From Flavobacterium sp. (lineage in GTDB: Bacteria; Bacteroidota; Bacteroidia; Flavobacteriales; Flavobacteriaceae): a stretch of DNA of 64,000 bases. The stretch lies in the NCBI RefSeq assembly GCF_027484205.1, contig NZ_JAIXUB010000030.1:1-64000 (forward strand), written 5' to 3'. A program made the position numbers and the translations under genes. Shown one piece after another: positions 49,344 to 57,648 of this stretch. How positions within the stretch are numbered: position 1 is the first letter of the stretch; each line of letters starts with the position of its first letter. The notes under the pieces are model-generated. The model saw nothing but the letters and a program-made list of their open reading frames with translations, ran no database searches and was not told the origin of the DNA.

Positions 49344-50123
49344 TTACATTTTTGCAAATATTTTTTCCATTTTTTCTTTTTCTTCATCTGCTAATGAAGC
49401 ATCAACTAAAATTCTTCCTGAATGTTCATCAGTGATGATTTTTTTTCTTGAAGCAATTTCAACTTGTGTTTGTGGAGGAATTGTAAAAAATGATCCTGCT
49501 GAAGCACCACGCTCAATTGAAACAACTGCTAATCCATTTCTTACACTTGAACGAATTCTTTTGTAAGCGGCAAGTAATCTTTCTTCAATTTGTCCTTCAT
49601 ATTCAGCTGATTTTTCTGTTAAGAAAGATTCTTCTTTTTGAGTTTCAGCCATGATATCATTCAACTCCGATTTTTTATGCTTTAAGTGAGTTGTTTTTTG
49701 CTCTAATTTTTCTTTAGAATTTGAAACAACTTCTTTTTTGTGTTCAATAGAAGCTTTCAATTCTTTAATTTGCTTTTCAGCTAATTGAATTTCTAATTCT
49801 TGAAATTCAACTTCTTTAGTTAAAGCGTTGAATTCTCTGTTATTACGAACATCTTTTTGTTGTTCAGTATATTTTTTGATTGCTGCTTGATGATTCTCAA
49901 TAGCATTCTTTTTAGCTTTGATATTATCTTCAATAGTTACTAAGTCGTTTTGAAGTTTTTCTAAACGAGTAGTCAAACCTGCTACTTCATCTTCAAGATC
50001 TTCCACTTCTAAAGGCAATTCACCTCTAACATTTCTGATTTCGTCAATTCTAGTATCGATTATTTGTAAATCGTAAAGCGCTCTTAATTTTTCCTCAACG
50101 CTCAATTCTTTTGTAGTAGCCAT
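49344..50123 (-). CDS. Zinc-ribbon family coiled-coil protein lacking its cysteines
   Basis: A 259-residue protein: a long coiled coil (about 35-180; LEKLQNDLVTIEDNIKAKKN, EFNALTKEVEFQELEIQLAE) followed by the C4-ribbon-like end GASAGSFFTIPPQTQVEIA and IITDEHSGRILVD. In the family the ends read CxGC and CExCGRIL; here all four Cys are replaced, so zinc is not bound that way. The N-terminal YDLQIIDTRIDEI is conserved. It is 3 bases after the nif3-like gene, its usual partner. Function unknown. Confidence 0.88.
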   Translation of the reverse strand: MATTKELSVEEKLRALYDLQIIDTRIDEIRNVRGELPLEVEDLEDEVAGLTTRLEKLQNDLVTIEDNIKAKKNAIENHQAAIKKYTEQQKDVRNNREFNALTKEVEFQELEIQLAEKQIKELKASIEHKKEVVSNSKEKLEQKTTHLKHKKSELNDIMAETQKEESFLTEKSAEYEGQIEERLLAAYKRIRSSVRNGLAVVSIERGASAGSFFTIPPQTQVEIASRKKIITDEHSGRILVDASLADEEKEKMEKIFAKM

Positions 50124-50126
50124 ATT

Positions 50127-51221
50127 TTATAAGTACTTAACTGGATTTGTATTTTCTTCTGATAAAACGATTGCAAAATTAGTAATTTTTTCTTTAAGAA
50201 AATCAACAATATAATTTTTTGTATATCTTTCGCTTTCAAAGTGACCAATATCGGCTAAAACTATCTGATTTTCAGCTTCATAAAAGTTGTGATATTTCAA
50301 ATCAGATGTTAAAAAAACATCAACATTGGCTTGAATTGCGTTTTTTATCGCAAAACTTCCTGAACCACCAAGAACTGCAACCTTCTGAACTTGTTTTCCA
50401 AGCAGTTCCGAATGACGAATTCCACCACATTGCATTGTATTTTTTACAAATTTTAAAAAGTCAGTTTCGGACATTGGATTTTCAAGTTCTCCTATCATTC
50501 CTAATCCAATATTTTGATGTGAATTTTGTAAATCATAAATTTCATAGGCAACTTCTTCATAAACATGATTAGAAAAAAGAGCTTTCAGTATTTTGCTTTG
50601 CAAATGTTTTTCAAAAGTAACTTCGATTTTAATTTCTTGTGCTTCAACAAATTCAAATCGTTCTCCAATTTCAGGATTGCTGTTTTCATTTCCCATGTAA
50701 GTTCCAATTCCTTGTGAGTTGAAACTACAATCTTCATAGTTGCCTATTTTTCCCGCACCAGCATTAAATAAAGCATTTCGAACTTTTTCTACATTTTCAG
50801 GAACAGTGTAAGTTACCAATTTTTGAATGAAATTTTGTTTAGGAACTAAAATTTTAGTGTTTTTTAATCCTAAAGCATCACAGAAAATTTTGTTGACACC
50901 ATTTTGATGGTTATCTAAGGCAGTGTGAACAGCATAAATAGCAATATCATTTTTTATTGCTTTTAAAACCGAACGTTCTACATAATTTTTACCAGTAATT
51001 TTTTTTAAACCACTAAAAAGAATAGGATGGAAGCAAACAACCAAATTACATTTCTTAGCTATTGCCTCATCAATCACATTTTCTAATGCATCATGACAAA
51101 CTAAAATTCCTGTAGCTTCATCGTTTTGATTTCCAACTAATAAACCTACATTGTCAAAATCTTCAGCATAAGCTAAAGGAGCCATTTCTTCAAGTATGGT
51201 AAGTATTTCTTTTATTTTCAT
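50127..51221 (-). CDS. Nif3-like dinuclear metal centre protein (YqfO type)
   Basis: A 364-residue member of the Nif3/GTP cyclohydrolase I type 2-like family. Metal ligands sit in VVCFHPILFSGLKK, YAVHTALDN and ADIGHFESERYT at both ends. The central insertion (about 130-235; KLVTYTVPENVEKVRNALF) is the PII-like domain of the long YqfO subfamily. Such proteins form hexameric toroids; their reaction is not settled. It is cotranscribed with the coiled-coil gene downstream. Confidence 0.92.
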   Translation of the reverse strand: MKIKEILTILEEMAPLAYAEDFDNVGLLVGNQNDEATGILVCHDALENVIDEAIAKKCNLVVCFHPILFSGLKKITGKNYVERSVLKAIKNDIAIYAVHTALDNHQNGVNKIFCDALGLKNTKILVPKQNFIQKLVTYTVPENVEKVRNALFNAGAGKIGNYEDCSFNSQGIGTYMGNENSNPEIGERFEFVEAQEIKIEVTFEKHLQSKILKALFSNHVYEEVAYEIYDLQNSHQNIGLGMIGELENPMSETDFLKFVKNTMQCGGIRHSELLGKQVQKVAVLGGSGSFAIKNAIQANVDVFLTSDLKYHNFYEAENQIVLADIGHFESERYTKNYIVDFLKEKITNFAIVLSEENTNPVKYL

Positions 51222-51240
51222 TTTGTGTCAAAATCTAAAA

Positions 51241-51804
51241 TTAAGTTTCCCATTCATTAATTGTCTCTACTATTGTCCACACTCCATTTATGTTTTCAAA
51301 TAATAAGAATCGGCTACTATTATGTTCTATATTTCTATAAAAAGCTACTTTTATGAGACAATATTTTTGAGCAAAATACATTGGTTTTCCAACAATCATT
51401 AAGCGTTGGTAGTTTACATTGTTTTTTGTTGAAACTTTTTGAAACTCTTCTAATGATAAGCAATTATTGACTTTGCTTTTTAAATGGGCATTTTCGGTTG
51501 CAAAAATGGTATTGTATTCTGCTAACCAATTTTCTTCTGATTTATCATTAATTTGTTTCTTTATTTCAGAAGCATTTTTTTTCAATAAATCATTTTTTGA
51601 AATTGCTTCTAAAACTTCTTCATTATTAGGAGCTTTATTGCAGTAGAAACTAAGAAACTGTAATCTGTTTTTGACAATTACTTTTTCGTTAGCATAATAC
51701 TTCGATAAAATAACTTTTAGAATGGAAGTATTATGATTTTCTTGCGAAAAACCTATCTGAAAGCAAAATATAAAAGCGATTAATAATTTAAAATCAAATC
51801 TCAT
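51241..51804 (-). CDS. Hypothetical secreted protein
   Basis: A 187-residue exported protein (signal MRFDFKLLIAFIFCFQIGFSQ). The body has a charged helical part (NNEEVLEAISKNDLLKKNAS) and a C-terminal beta-rich part (KYCLIKVAFYRNIEHNSSRFLLFENINGVWTI; part RFLLFENINGVWTIVETINE). No family is recognised. It lies 19 bases upstream of the Nif3-like gene in the same direction and may share its transcript. Confidence 0.72.
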   Translation of the reverse strand: MRFDFKLLIAFIFCFQIGFSQENHNTSILKVILSKYYANEKVIVKNRLQFLSFYCNKAPNNEEVLEAISKNDLLKKNASEIKKQINDKSEENWLAEYNTIFATENAHLKSKVNNCLSLEEFQKVSTKNNVNYQRLMIVGKPMYFAQKYCLIKVAFYRNIEHNSSRFLLFENINGVWTIVETINEWET

Positions 51805-51853
51805 TTTTTAAAATTAATTTCAATCCAAAGATAAAAAATTATACTTTCGTGCT

Positions 51854-52861
51854 ATGATTATTTTAAGGTATTTACTTTTTCCTTTTTCTATTTTATACGG
51901 ATGGATAACTTCTATAAGAAATTTTCTTTATGATAAAGGATTTTTAAAATCGTATTCATTTGATATTCCTATAATTGCTGTTGGAAATTTAAGTGTTGGC
52001 GGAACAGGAAAAACACCTCAAATTGAATATTTAATTCGTTTGCTTTCGCCAAATTATAAGATTGCAACTTTAAGTCGTGGTTACAAAAGGAAGTCAAAAG
52101 GGTTTGTTTTAGCTGATGAAAAATCAAATGCAGAAATTCTTGGTGATGAACCATTTCAAATGCATCAAAAATTTTCAAATGTAAAAGTAGCTGTAGATGC
52201 TGATAGAAAAAATGGTATTGAGCAATTATTAAGTTCAGAAGATAAACCTCAAATTATTTTGTTAGATGATGCCTTTCAACACAGAAAAGTTAAGGCTGGA
52301 TTTTATATTTTACTTACTTCTTTTGATGATTTGTATTATGAAGATTTTATGCTCCCAACAGGAAATCTTCGTGAGAGTAGAAATGGTGCTAAAAGAGCAA
52401 ATGTAATTATCATTACAAAATGCCCAAAAGATTTATCTGAAATAACAAAAGAAAAAATCAGACAAAGTATTAATTTGAATATTTCTATATTTTTTAGTTT
52501 TATTGATTATGATGATAAAGTTTACGGTGAAAATGATTCAATAAATGTCAGTGAAATAAAGTTAAAAGATAAATTATTAGTAGCAGGAATTGCAAAACCA
52601 GAACCTTTTTTTGATTTTATAAAATCTGAAAATGATTTAAAGTTAATTTATCCAGATCATCATCATTTTTCAATTAATGATGTTAATGAAATTAAAGTAA
52701 AATCAAAGGATAAAGTTATTATAACCACAGAAAAAGATTATGTTAGATTGAAAGATATGAACATTAAAAATCTTTATTACCTGCCTATTAAAAGTAATTT
52801 TACTTCAAATGACTCTGCGTTTAATAGTTTGTTGCATAACTATATTTCTACAATTTGTTAA
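51854..52861 (+). CDS. lpxK: Tetraacyldisaccharide 4'-kinase
   Basis: Phosphorylates the 4' position of the lipid A disaccharide precursor to give lipid IVA, at the inner leaflet of the cytoplasmic membrane. An N-terminal membrane-associated helix (LLFPFSILYGWITSIRN) precedes the P-loop VGNLSVGGTGKTPQIEYL. Other family segments are LSRGYKRKSKGFV, GDEPFQM, LLDDAFQHRKVK and DHHHFS near the C-terminus. Length (335 residues) is normal. It stands alone, divergent from the Nif3 operon. Confidence 0.95.
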   Translation: MIILRYLLFPFSILYGWITSIRNFLYDKGFLKSYSFDIPIIAVGNLSVGGTGKTPQIEYLIRLLSPNYKIATLSRGYKRKSKGFVLADEKSNAEILGDEPFQMHQKFSNVKVAVDADRKNGIEQLLSSEDKPQIILLDDAFQHRKVKAGFYILLTSFDDLYYEDFMLPTGNLRESRNGAKRANVIIITKCPKDLSEITKEKIRQSINLNISIFFSFIDYDDKVYGENDSINVSEIKLKDKLLVAGIAKPEPFFDFIKSENDLKLIYPDHHHFSINDVNEIKVKSKDKVIITTEKDYVRLKDMNIKNLYYLPIKSNFTSNDSAFNSLLHNYISTIC

Positions 52862-52907
52862 TTGTTTTAACTTTTGTTTAGTTTTTTATTAGTTAATATG
52901 TTAATGA

Positions 52908-52939
52908 TTTGGTAAAACAAAAATCATTGTTTAAATTTA
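52908..52939 (+). promoter_or_regulatory. Promoter of T9SS adhesin gene
   Basis: TTTG (52908-52911), 20 bp, TAAATTTA (52932-52939, one mismatch to TAnnTTTG). Start codon follows 21 bases later. Confidence 0.5.
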
Positions 52940-52960
52940 CCGCAACAAATAACTATTTAT

Positions 52961-55900
52961 ATGATGAAAAAAATTACTAAACTTTTATCGGATAAAAAAA
53001 TCATGGCACTCTTTACCTTGTTTTTATCTGTATTGTCCTATGGGCAATGTGTGAATCCCAATCAATTTGGTAGTGTTGTTTCCAATAATTCTGGAACACC
53101 CCAAATTATTACAACTTGTGCCTACTCATCTGAGTATAACAATGTTACGGGTCTTGTTGTTGGTGAAAACTACATTTTTACAGCTCAATTAGGTTTTGAC
53201 ACCACTGGTCCTCATAGATATGTGTCAATTACTGATGTTAATAACGTTTCAATCGCTCATGGACCATCACCTTTAGTTGTTAATGCAATTACAGCTTCTG
53301 CAATCCGTCTTCACGTAAGTGATAATGCTACATGTGGTCAAACAAGTACTTGTCATACAACTACAGTTCAATTTTTAGCTGATTGTCCAGCGCCTATTAC
53401 ACTGGGAGCAAATTCAATTACAACATCAGGTGCAAATGTAACATGGACACCAGTTGGAACTGAAACTTTGTGGGATATAGAATATGGTATTCAAGGATTT
53501 ACACTTGGTACAGGTACTTTAATTACAAATGTTTCTGCAACTAATTATACATTGTCTGGTTTAAATTCAGGAACTAATTATCAGTTTTATGTAAGAGCAA
53601 AATGTTCAACTGAAGACAGTTTATGGTCAACTCCATTCTCATTCCCAACGGTTTGTGCTTCAGTAACTGAGTTTTATGAAAATTTTGATACAACAACAGC
53701 TTCTTTTGGTGGAGCATTACCAATTTGTTGGGCAAAAGGTGGAAGTGCTGCAAATGTTTATTTGCAAAATGGAAGTGGAATTCCAATGAGTGCTCCAAAT
53801 AGAATGTACATGTTTGCAAATGGTGATACACCAATTGAAACTTATGCAAGCATGCCTTTAATTTCAAATTTACAAGCTAATACACATAGATTAAGATTTT
53901 CAGCTTATGCTACAACAGCAGATAGAACTCTTTATTTAGGATATTTAACAGATCCGAATGATGTTGGTACTTTTCAATATCTTGACGAATTTGTTATGCC
54001 AACAGGCGGTGTTGCAGCAGCAACTCAATTTATTTTAACTCCAGGTGCATTGCCTGTAGGTGTTCAAAGACTTGTTTTTAGAAATATTGCATCACCAGCT
54101 GAAACATCTACAATTTATATTGATGATGTAAGATGGGAGCCAATTCCTACTTGTACAGAACCATCAAATGTTGTAACAACTAATGTTTTAGCTACAACTA
54201 CAACTGTTGAATGGAATGCACCAAGTACAGCACCAGCTAATGGTTATGAATATTATTTATCAACTTCAAATACAGTTCCTACTGCAGCTACAGTTGCTAC
54301 AGGTTCAGTAGGAGCAGGAATTACTACAGTTGGATTAACTTCTTTAACTCCTGTAACTCAATATTACATTTGGGTAAGATCTGTTTGTTCAACATCATCT
54401 AAAAGTGTTTGGACATTAACTTCAACATTTACTACGCCTTGTGCTTCATATGTTCCTTATTATTTAGAAGATTTTTCAACATTTACATTTGCAGTTCAAC
54501 CTAATTGTTGGAAAAGATTTAGTGATGGTGATTTAGCAACAGGTCCAACAGGAACTGATAACTCTGGAAGTTGGGTTCCAACAAACATGATGAATGGAAC
54601 TGGTAACACTGCTGCAAGAATTAATTTATACAGCACATTCCCGAAAGGATGGTTAGTTTCTCCAATTTTTGATTTATCAGCTGGTGGATATCAAGTTAAA
54701 TATAATGTTGGAACAACTGACTATTTTAATACTAATCCAATTGAAACTCCAGGGGTTATGGGTTCAGATGATGTTGTACAATTTTTAATGTCAACAGATG
54801 GAGGAGTAACATGGGCTCCACTTGAAACTTATGATAGTTCAAATACTCCAGGAAATACTGTTGCAACTGAAATTTATGATATTCCAGCAGTTACATCTAA
54901 CGCGGTTAAATTTGCATATTATGCAAATGCTGGATCTGCTGCTGATACTACTGATTATGATTTCTTTATTGATAATTTTATTGTTCAAACAATTCCAACA
55001 ACAGTTCCTGCATGTGCTAGTAATGTTGTTGCAACAATAAATGCTAGTTGTGGAAACTTCCCAACAGTTTTATCATGGAGTGCTACTTCAGGTTCAGATG
55101 GTTATAAATTAAGTATTGGAACAACTCCAGGCGGAACTGATATTTTAAATTCTCAAGTTTTAACTGCATTAAACTATTCTTTTACAGGTTCAATAAATAC
55201 TACATATTATTATAAAGTTGTACCATATAACAATAATGGAGATGCTGTAGCATGTGCTGAGCAATCATTTACTACTTCAGCAACAGGTTGTTACTGTACT
55301 TCAGTTCCTTCATCTAATGATGGAAATGGTATAACAAACGTTCAACTTGGTACTACAAATTTCCCAACTACTGACGTTGTTTATTTTGATCATTCTGCTA
55401 CAACAGTTACTATGAGTCAAGGTGTTAGTAATAATGTTCAAATTACATTTGCAACAGGATATACTTATGATACAAACATTTGGATAGATTTTAATAATGA
55501 TTTTGATTTCAATGATGCTGGTGAATTAGTTCAAACAGGAATTGCATCAACAAATGCTAATCCAACAACTTTAAATGCATCATTTGTAATGCCTGCTACA
55601 GCTGCTTTAGGTGTTCATAAAATGAGAATTGGTACTTCTGACTTTGGTCAAGTTCCACCAAATACATGTTATTCTGGTGCTTATGGTGTAACATTAGATT
55701 TTTCAGTTAATATTATTGTTGCTGGTTGTACTCCTGCAGCAGTTGCTTCTTCTACTATAACTCCAAACTGTGCTAGTTCTCAATTTTCAGTTGCTGTAGA
55801 TGTAACTTCTTTAGGAAGTGGTTCACCATCAATTTCTGATGGAACTACGACTATACCTGTAACTGCAACTGGTGTTGTAAATGTTGGTCCTTATGCTAAT

Positions 55901-56653
55901 GGAACTTCAGTTGTATTGACATTACTTCATGGTTCAGATTCAGTTTGTAATGTGTCTTTAGGTACATTTACATATTCTTGTCCTCCTGCAAATGATAATT
56001 GTGCTGGAGCAATTGCTTTAACTGCTGGTGGTACTTTTGCTACTAATCCTTTAGTAGTTTCAAATAGTGCTGCAACTAATTCAAATCCTCCAACACCAGG
56101 TTGTGCATTTTTCCAAGGTGGTGATGTTTGGTATTCTGTTGTAGTTCCTGCTTCTGGTAATATTACAGTTGAAACTAACCCTAATGGAACAAGTCCAATT
56201 ACAGATACAGGTTTAGCTGTGTATAGTGGAGCATGTGCAAGTTTAACTTTAGTTCAATGTGATGATGATTCTTCTACTAGTGGTAATTTCTCAAAAATTT
56301 CATTAACAGGTAGAACTCCGGGTGAAGTATTGTATGTTAATGTATGGGAATATGGTAATGATGCAGTTGGAACTTTCCAAGTTTCTGCTTATGATGCATC
56401 ATTAGGAAATGGATCGTTTGATTCTTCAAACTTTACATTCTATCCAAACCCAGTGAAAGATGTATTGAATTTATCATATTCACAAAACATCAACAAAGTT
56501 CAAGTAATAAATATTTTAGGTCAAGAGGTTAAAACAGAAACAATGGATACTAATCAAGTTCAAGTTGATATGTCTAACCTTCCTATAGGAACTTATTTAG
56601 TTAAAATAACTTCAGGTAATGATGTTAAAACTATAAAAGTTGTTAAAGAATAA
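52961..56653 (+). CDS. Large T9SS-secreted adhesin-like protein (Fn3, GEVED, type A sorting domain)
   Basis: A 1230-residue exported protein. After a signal peptide (ending near LSYGQ) come a first beta domain, Fn3 modules (about 140-235, 400-495, 690-780; ATNYTLSGLNSGTNYQFYVR, TQYYIWVRSVCS), two MAM/cleaved-adhesin-like jelly rolls (about 245-400 and 500-690; CWAKGG, WLVSPIFDLSAGG, DFFIDNFIV), and a GEVED domain (about 785-925; NIWIDFNNDFDFNDAGELV). A final beta domain (about 1010-1130) and a type A sorting domain (last 75 residues: FTFYPNPVKDVLNLS, LPIGTYLVKI) follow. The sorting signal directs passage through T9SS to the surface. Adhesion to polymers is the likely role. Confidence 0.92.
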   Translation: MMKKITKLLSDKKIMALFTLFLSVLSYGQCVNPNQFGSVVSNNSGTPQIITTCAYSSEYNNVTGLVVGENYIFTAQLGFDTTGPHRYVSITDVNNVSIAHGPSPLVVNAITASAIRLHVSDNATCGQTSTCHTTTVQFLADCPAPITLGANSITTSGANVTWTPVGTETLWDIEYGIQGFTLGTGTLITNVSATNYTLSGLNSGTNYQFYVRAKCSTEDSLWSTPFSFPTVCASVTEFYENFDTTTASFGGALPICWAKGGSAANVYLQNGSGIPMSAPNRMYMFANGDTPIETYASMPLISNLQANTHRLRFSAYATTADRTLYLGYLTDPNDVGTFQYLDEFVMPTGGVAAATQFILTPGALPVGVQRLVFRNIASPAETSTIYIDDVRWEPIPTCTEPSNVVTTNVLATTTTVEWNAPSTAPANGYEYYLSTSNTVPTAATVATGSVGAGITTVGLTSLTPVTQYYIWVRSVCSTSSKSVWTLTSTFTTPCASYVPYYLEDFSTFTFAVQPNCWKRFSDGDLATGPTGTDNSGSWVPTNMMNGTGNTAARINLYSTFPKGWLVSPIFDLSAGGYQVKYNVGTTDYFNTNPIETPGVMGSDDVVQFLMSTDGGVTWAPLETYDSSNTPGNTVATEIYDIPAVTSNAVKFAYYANAGSAADTTDYDFFIDNFIVQTIPTTVPACASNVVATINASCGNFPTVLSWSATSGSDGYKLSIGTTPGGTDILNSQVLTALNYSFTGSINTTYYYKVVPYNNNGDAVACAEQSFTTSATGCYCTSVPSSNDGNGITNVQLGTTNFPTTDVVYFDHSATTVTMSQGVSNNVQITFATGYTYDTNIWIDFNNDFDFNDAGELVQTGIASTNANPTTLNASFVMPATAALGVHKMRIGTSDFGQVPPNTCYSGAYGVTLDFSVNIIVAGCTPAAVASSTITPNCASSQFSVAVDVTSLGSGSPSISDGTTTIPVTATGVVNVGPYANGTSVVLTLLHGSDSVCNVSLGTFTYSCPPANDNCAGAIALTAGGTFATNPLVVSNSAATNSNPPTPGCAFFQGGDVWYSVVVPASGNITVETNPNGTSPITDTGLAVYSGACASLTLVQCDDDSSTSGNFSKISLTGRTPGEVLYVNVWEYGNDAVGTFQVSAYDASLGNGSFDSSNFTFYPNPVKDVLNLSYSQNINKVQVINILGQEVKTETMDTNQVQVDMSNLPIGTYLVKITSGNDVKTIKVVKE

Positions 56654-56676
56654 TAATATTTACTTTTAAATATCAT

Positions 56677-56710
56677 AACCGTCTCGTTTTAAATGAGGCG
56701 GTTTTTTTAT
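56677..56710 (+). terminator. Terminator after T9SS adhesin
   Basis: AACCGTCTC/GAGGCGGTT stem with one G-T pair (56677-56685, 56695-56703), then T-run. Confidence 0.85.
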
Positions 56711-56768
56711 GCATTATTTAGTTAGATTTTAAATTGAATTCATGATGTTATTCGAGATTATTTATCAC

Positions 56769-56776
56769 TATTTTTG
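56769..56776 (+). promoter_or_regulatory. Candidate -7 element (TATTTTTG) for purine nucleoside phosphorylase
   Basis: Exact TAnnTTTG, 30 bases before the ATG; the -33 element is not clear. Confidence 0.4.
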
Positions 56777-56806
56777 TACTCTATTTCAGTTTAAATAATC
56801 ATAATT

Positions 56807-57619
56807 ATGTGGGAACAAGTTCAAGAAACAGTTAATTATATAAAAGATAAAACAGGTTTTAAACCAGAATATGGTGTGATTTTAGGATCAGGATTAGGAA
56901 GTTTTACAGATGATATTCAAATTGAATTTACATTGCCTTATTCTGAAATTCCTAATTTTCCTGTTTCAACTGTGCAAGGTCATAAAGGAGCATTAGTTTT
57001 TGGAACTATTGGAGAAAAAAAAGTGATGGCAATGCAAGGACGTTTTCATTTTTATGAAGGTTATGACATGAAACAGGTTACTTTTCCCGTGAGAGTAATG
57101 CGATATTTAGGAATTACTAAATTGATTGTTTCAAATGCCTCTGGTGGTGTAAATCCAAACTATAAAGTCGGTTCAATTGTATTAATCAAGGATCATATTA
57201 ATATGATGCCAGAACATCCATTAAGAGGTAAAAACGATGAACGTTTTGGTCCAAGATTTGTAAATATGAGTGAACCTTATAGTTTAAAGATGATTACTAA
57301 GGCAAAGGAAATAGCTAAAGAATCAAATATTGAAGTTCACGATGGAGTATATATGGGATTGCAAGGACCAACATTTGAAACATTAGCAGAATATAAAATG
57401 GTAAAAAATATTGGAGCAGATTGCGTTGGAATGTCAACAGTTCCAGAAGTAATCGTTGCAAGACATATGGATTTAGAAACGTTTGGGCTTTCAGTAATTA
57501 CAGATATGGGCGATGAAGAAAATATTGAGGAAGTAAATCATGAAGAGGTTTTAAAAGCAGCTCAAAAAGCAGAACCAAGTGTTCGATTATTAATTAGAGA
57601 ATTGATAAAAAGATATTAA
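56807..57619 (+). CDS. Purine-nucleoside phosphorylase (trimeric, PNP-I)
   Basis: Phosphorolysis of inosine and guanosine to the free base and ribose-1-phosphate (purine salvage). Phosphate-binding loop GVILGSGLGSFTD, SNASGGVNPNY, VQGHKGALVFG, MQGRFHFYEGY, the base-site Glu segment GLQGPTFETLAEY and the Asn-containing VSNASGGVN all fit the 270-residue trimeric PNP family. It is monocistronic, convergent with the hybrid kinase gene. Confidence 0.94.
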   Translation: MWEQVQETVNYIKDKTGFKPEYGVILGSGLGSFTDDIQIEFTLPYSEIPNFPVSTVQGHKGALVFGTIGEKKVMAMQGRFHFYEGYDMKQVTFPVRVMRYLGITKLIVSNASGGVNPNYKVGSIVLIKDHINMMPEHPLRGKNDERFGPRFVNMSEPYSLKMITKAKEIAKESNIEVHDGVYMGLQGPTFETLAEYKMVKNIGADCVGMSTVPEVIVARHMDLETFGLSVITDMGDEENIEEVNHEEVLKAAQKAEPSVRLLIRELIKRY

Positions 57620-57648
57620 AAAAAAGACGCTTTAATTAGCGTTTTTTA
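57620..57648. terminator. Terminator between PNP and hybrid kinase genes
   Basis: ACGCT/AGCGT stem (57627-57631, 57638-57642), A-run before and T-run after, serving both convergent genes. Confidence 0.7.
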
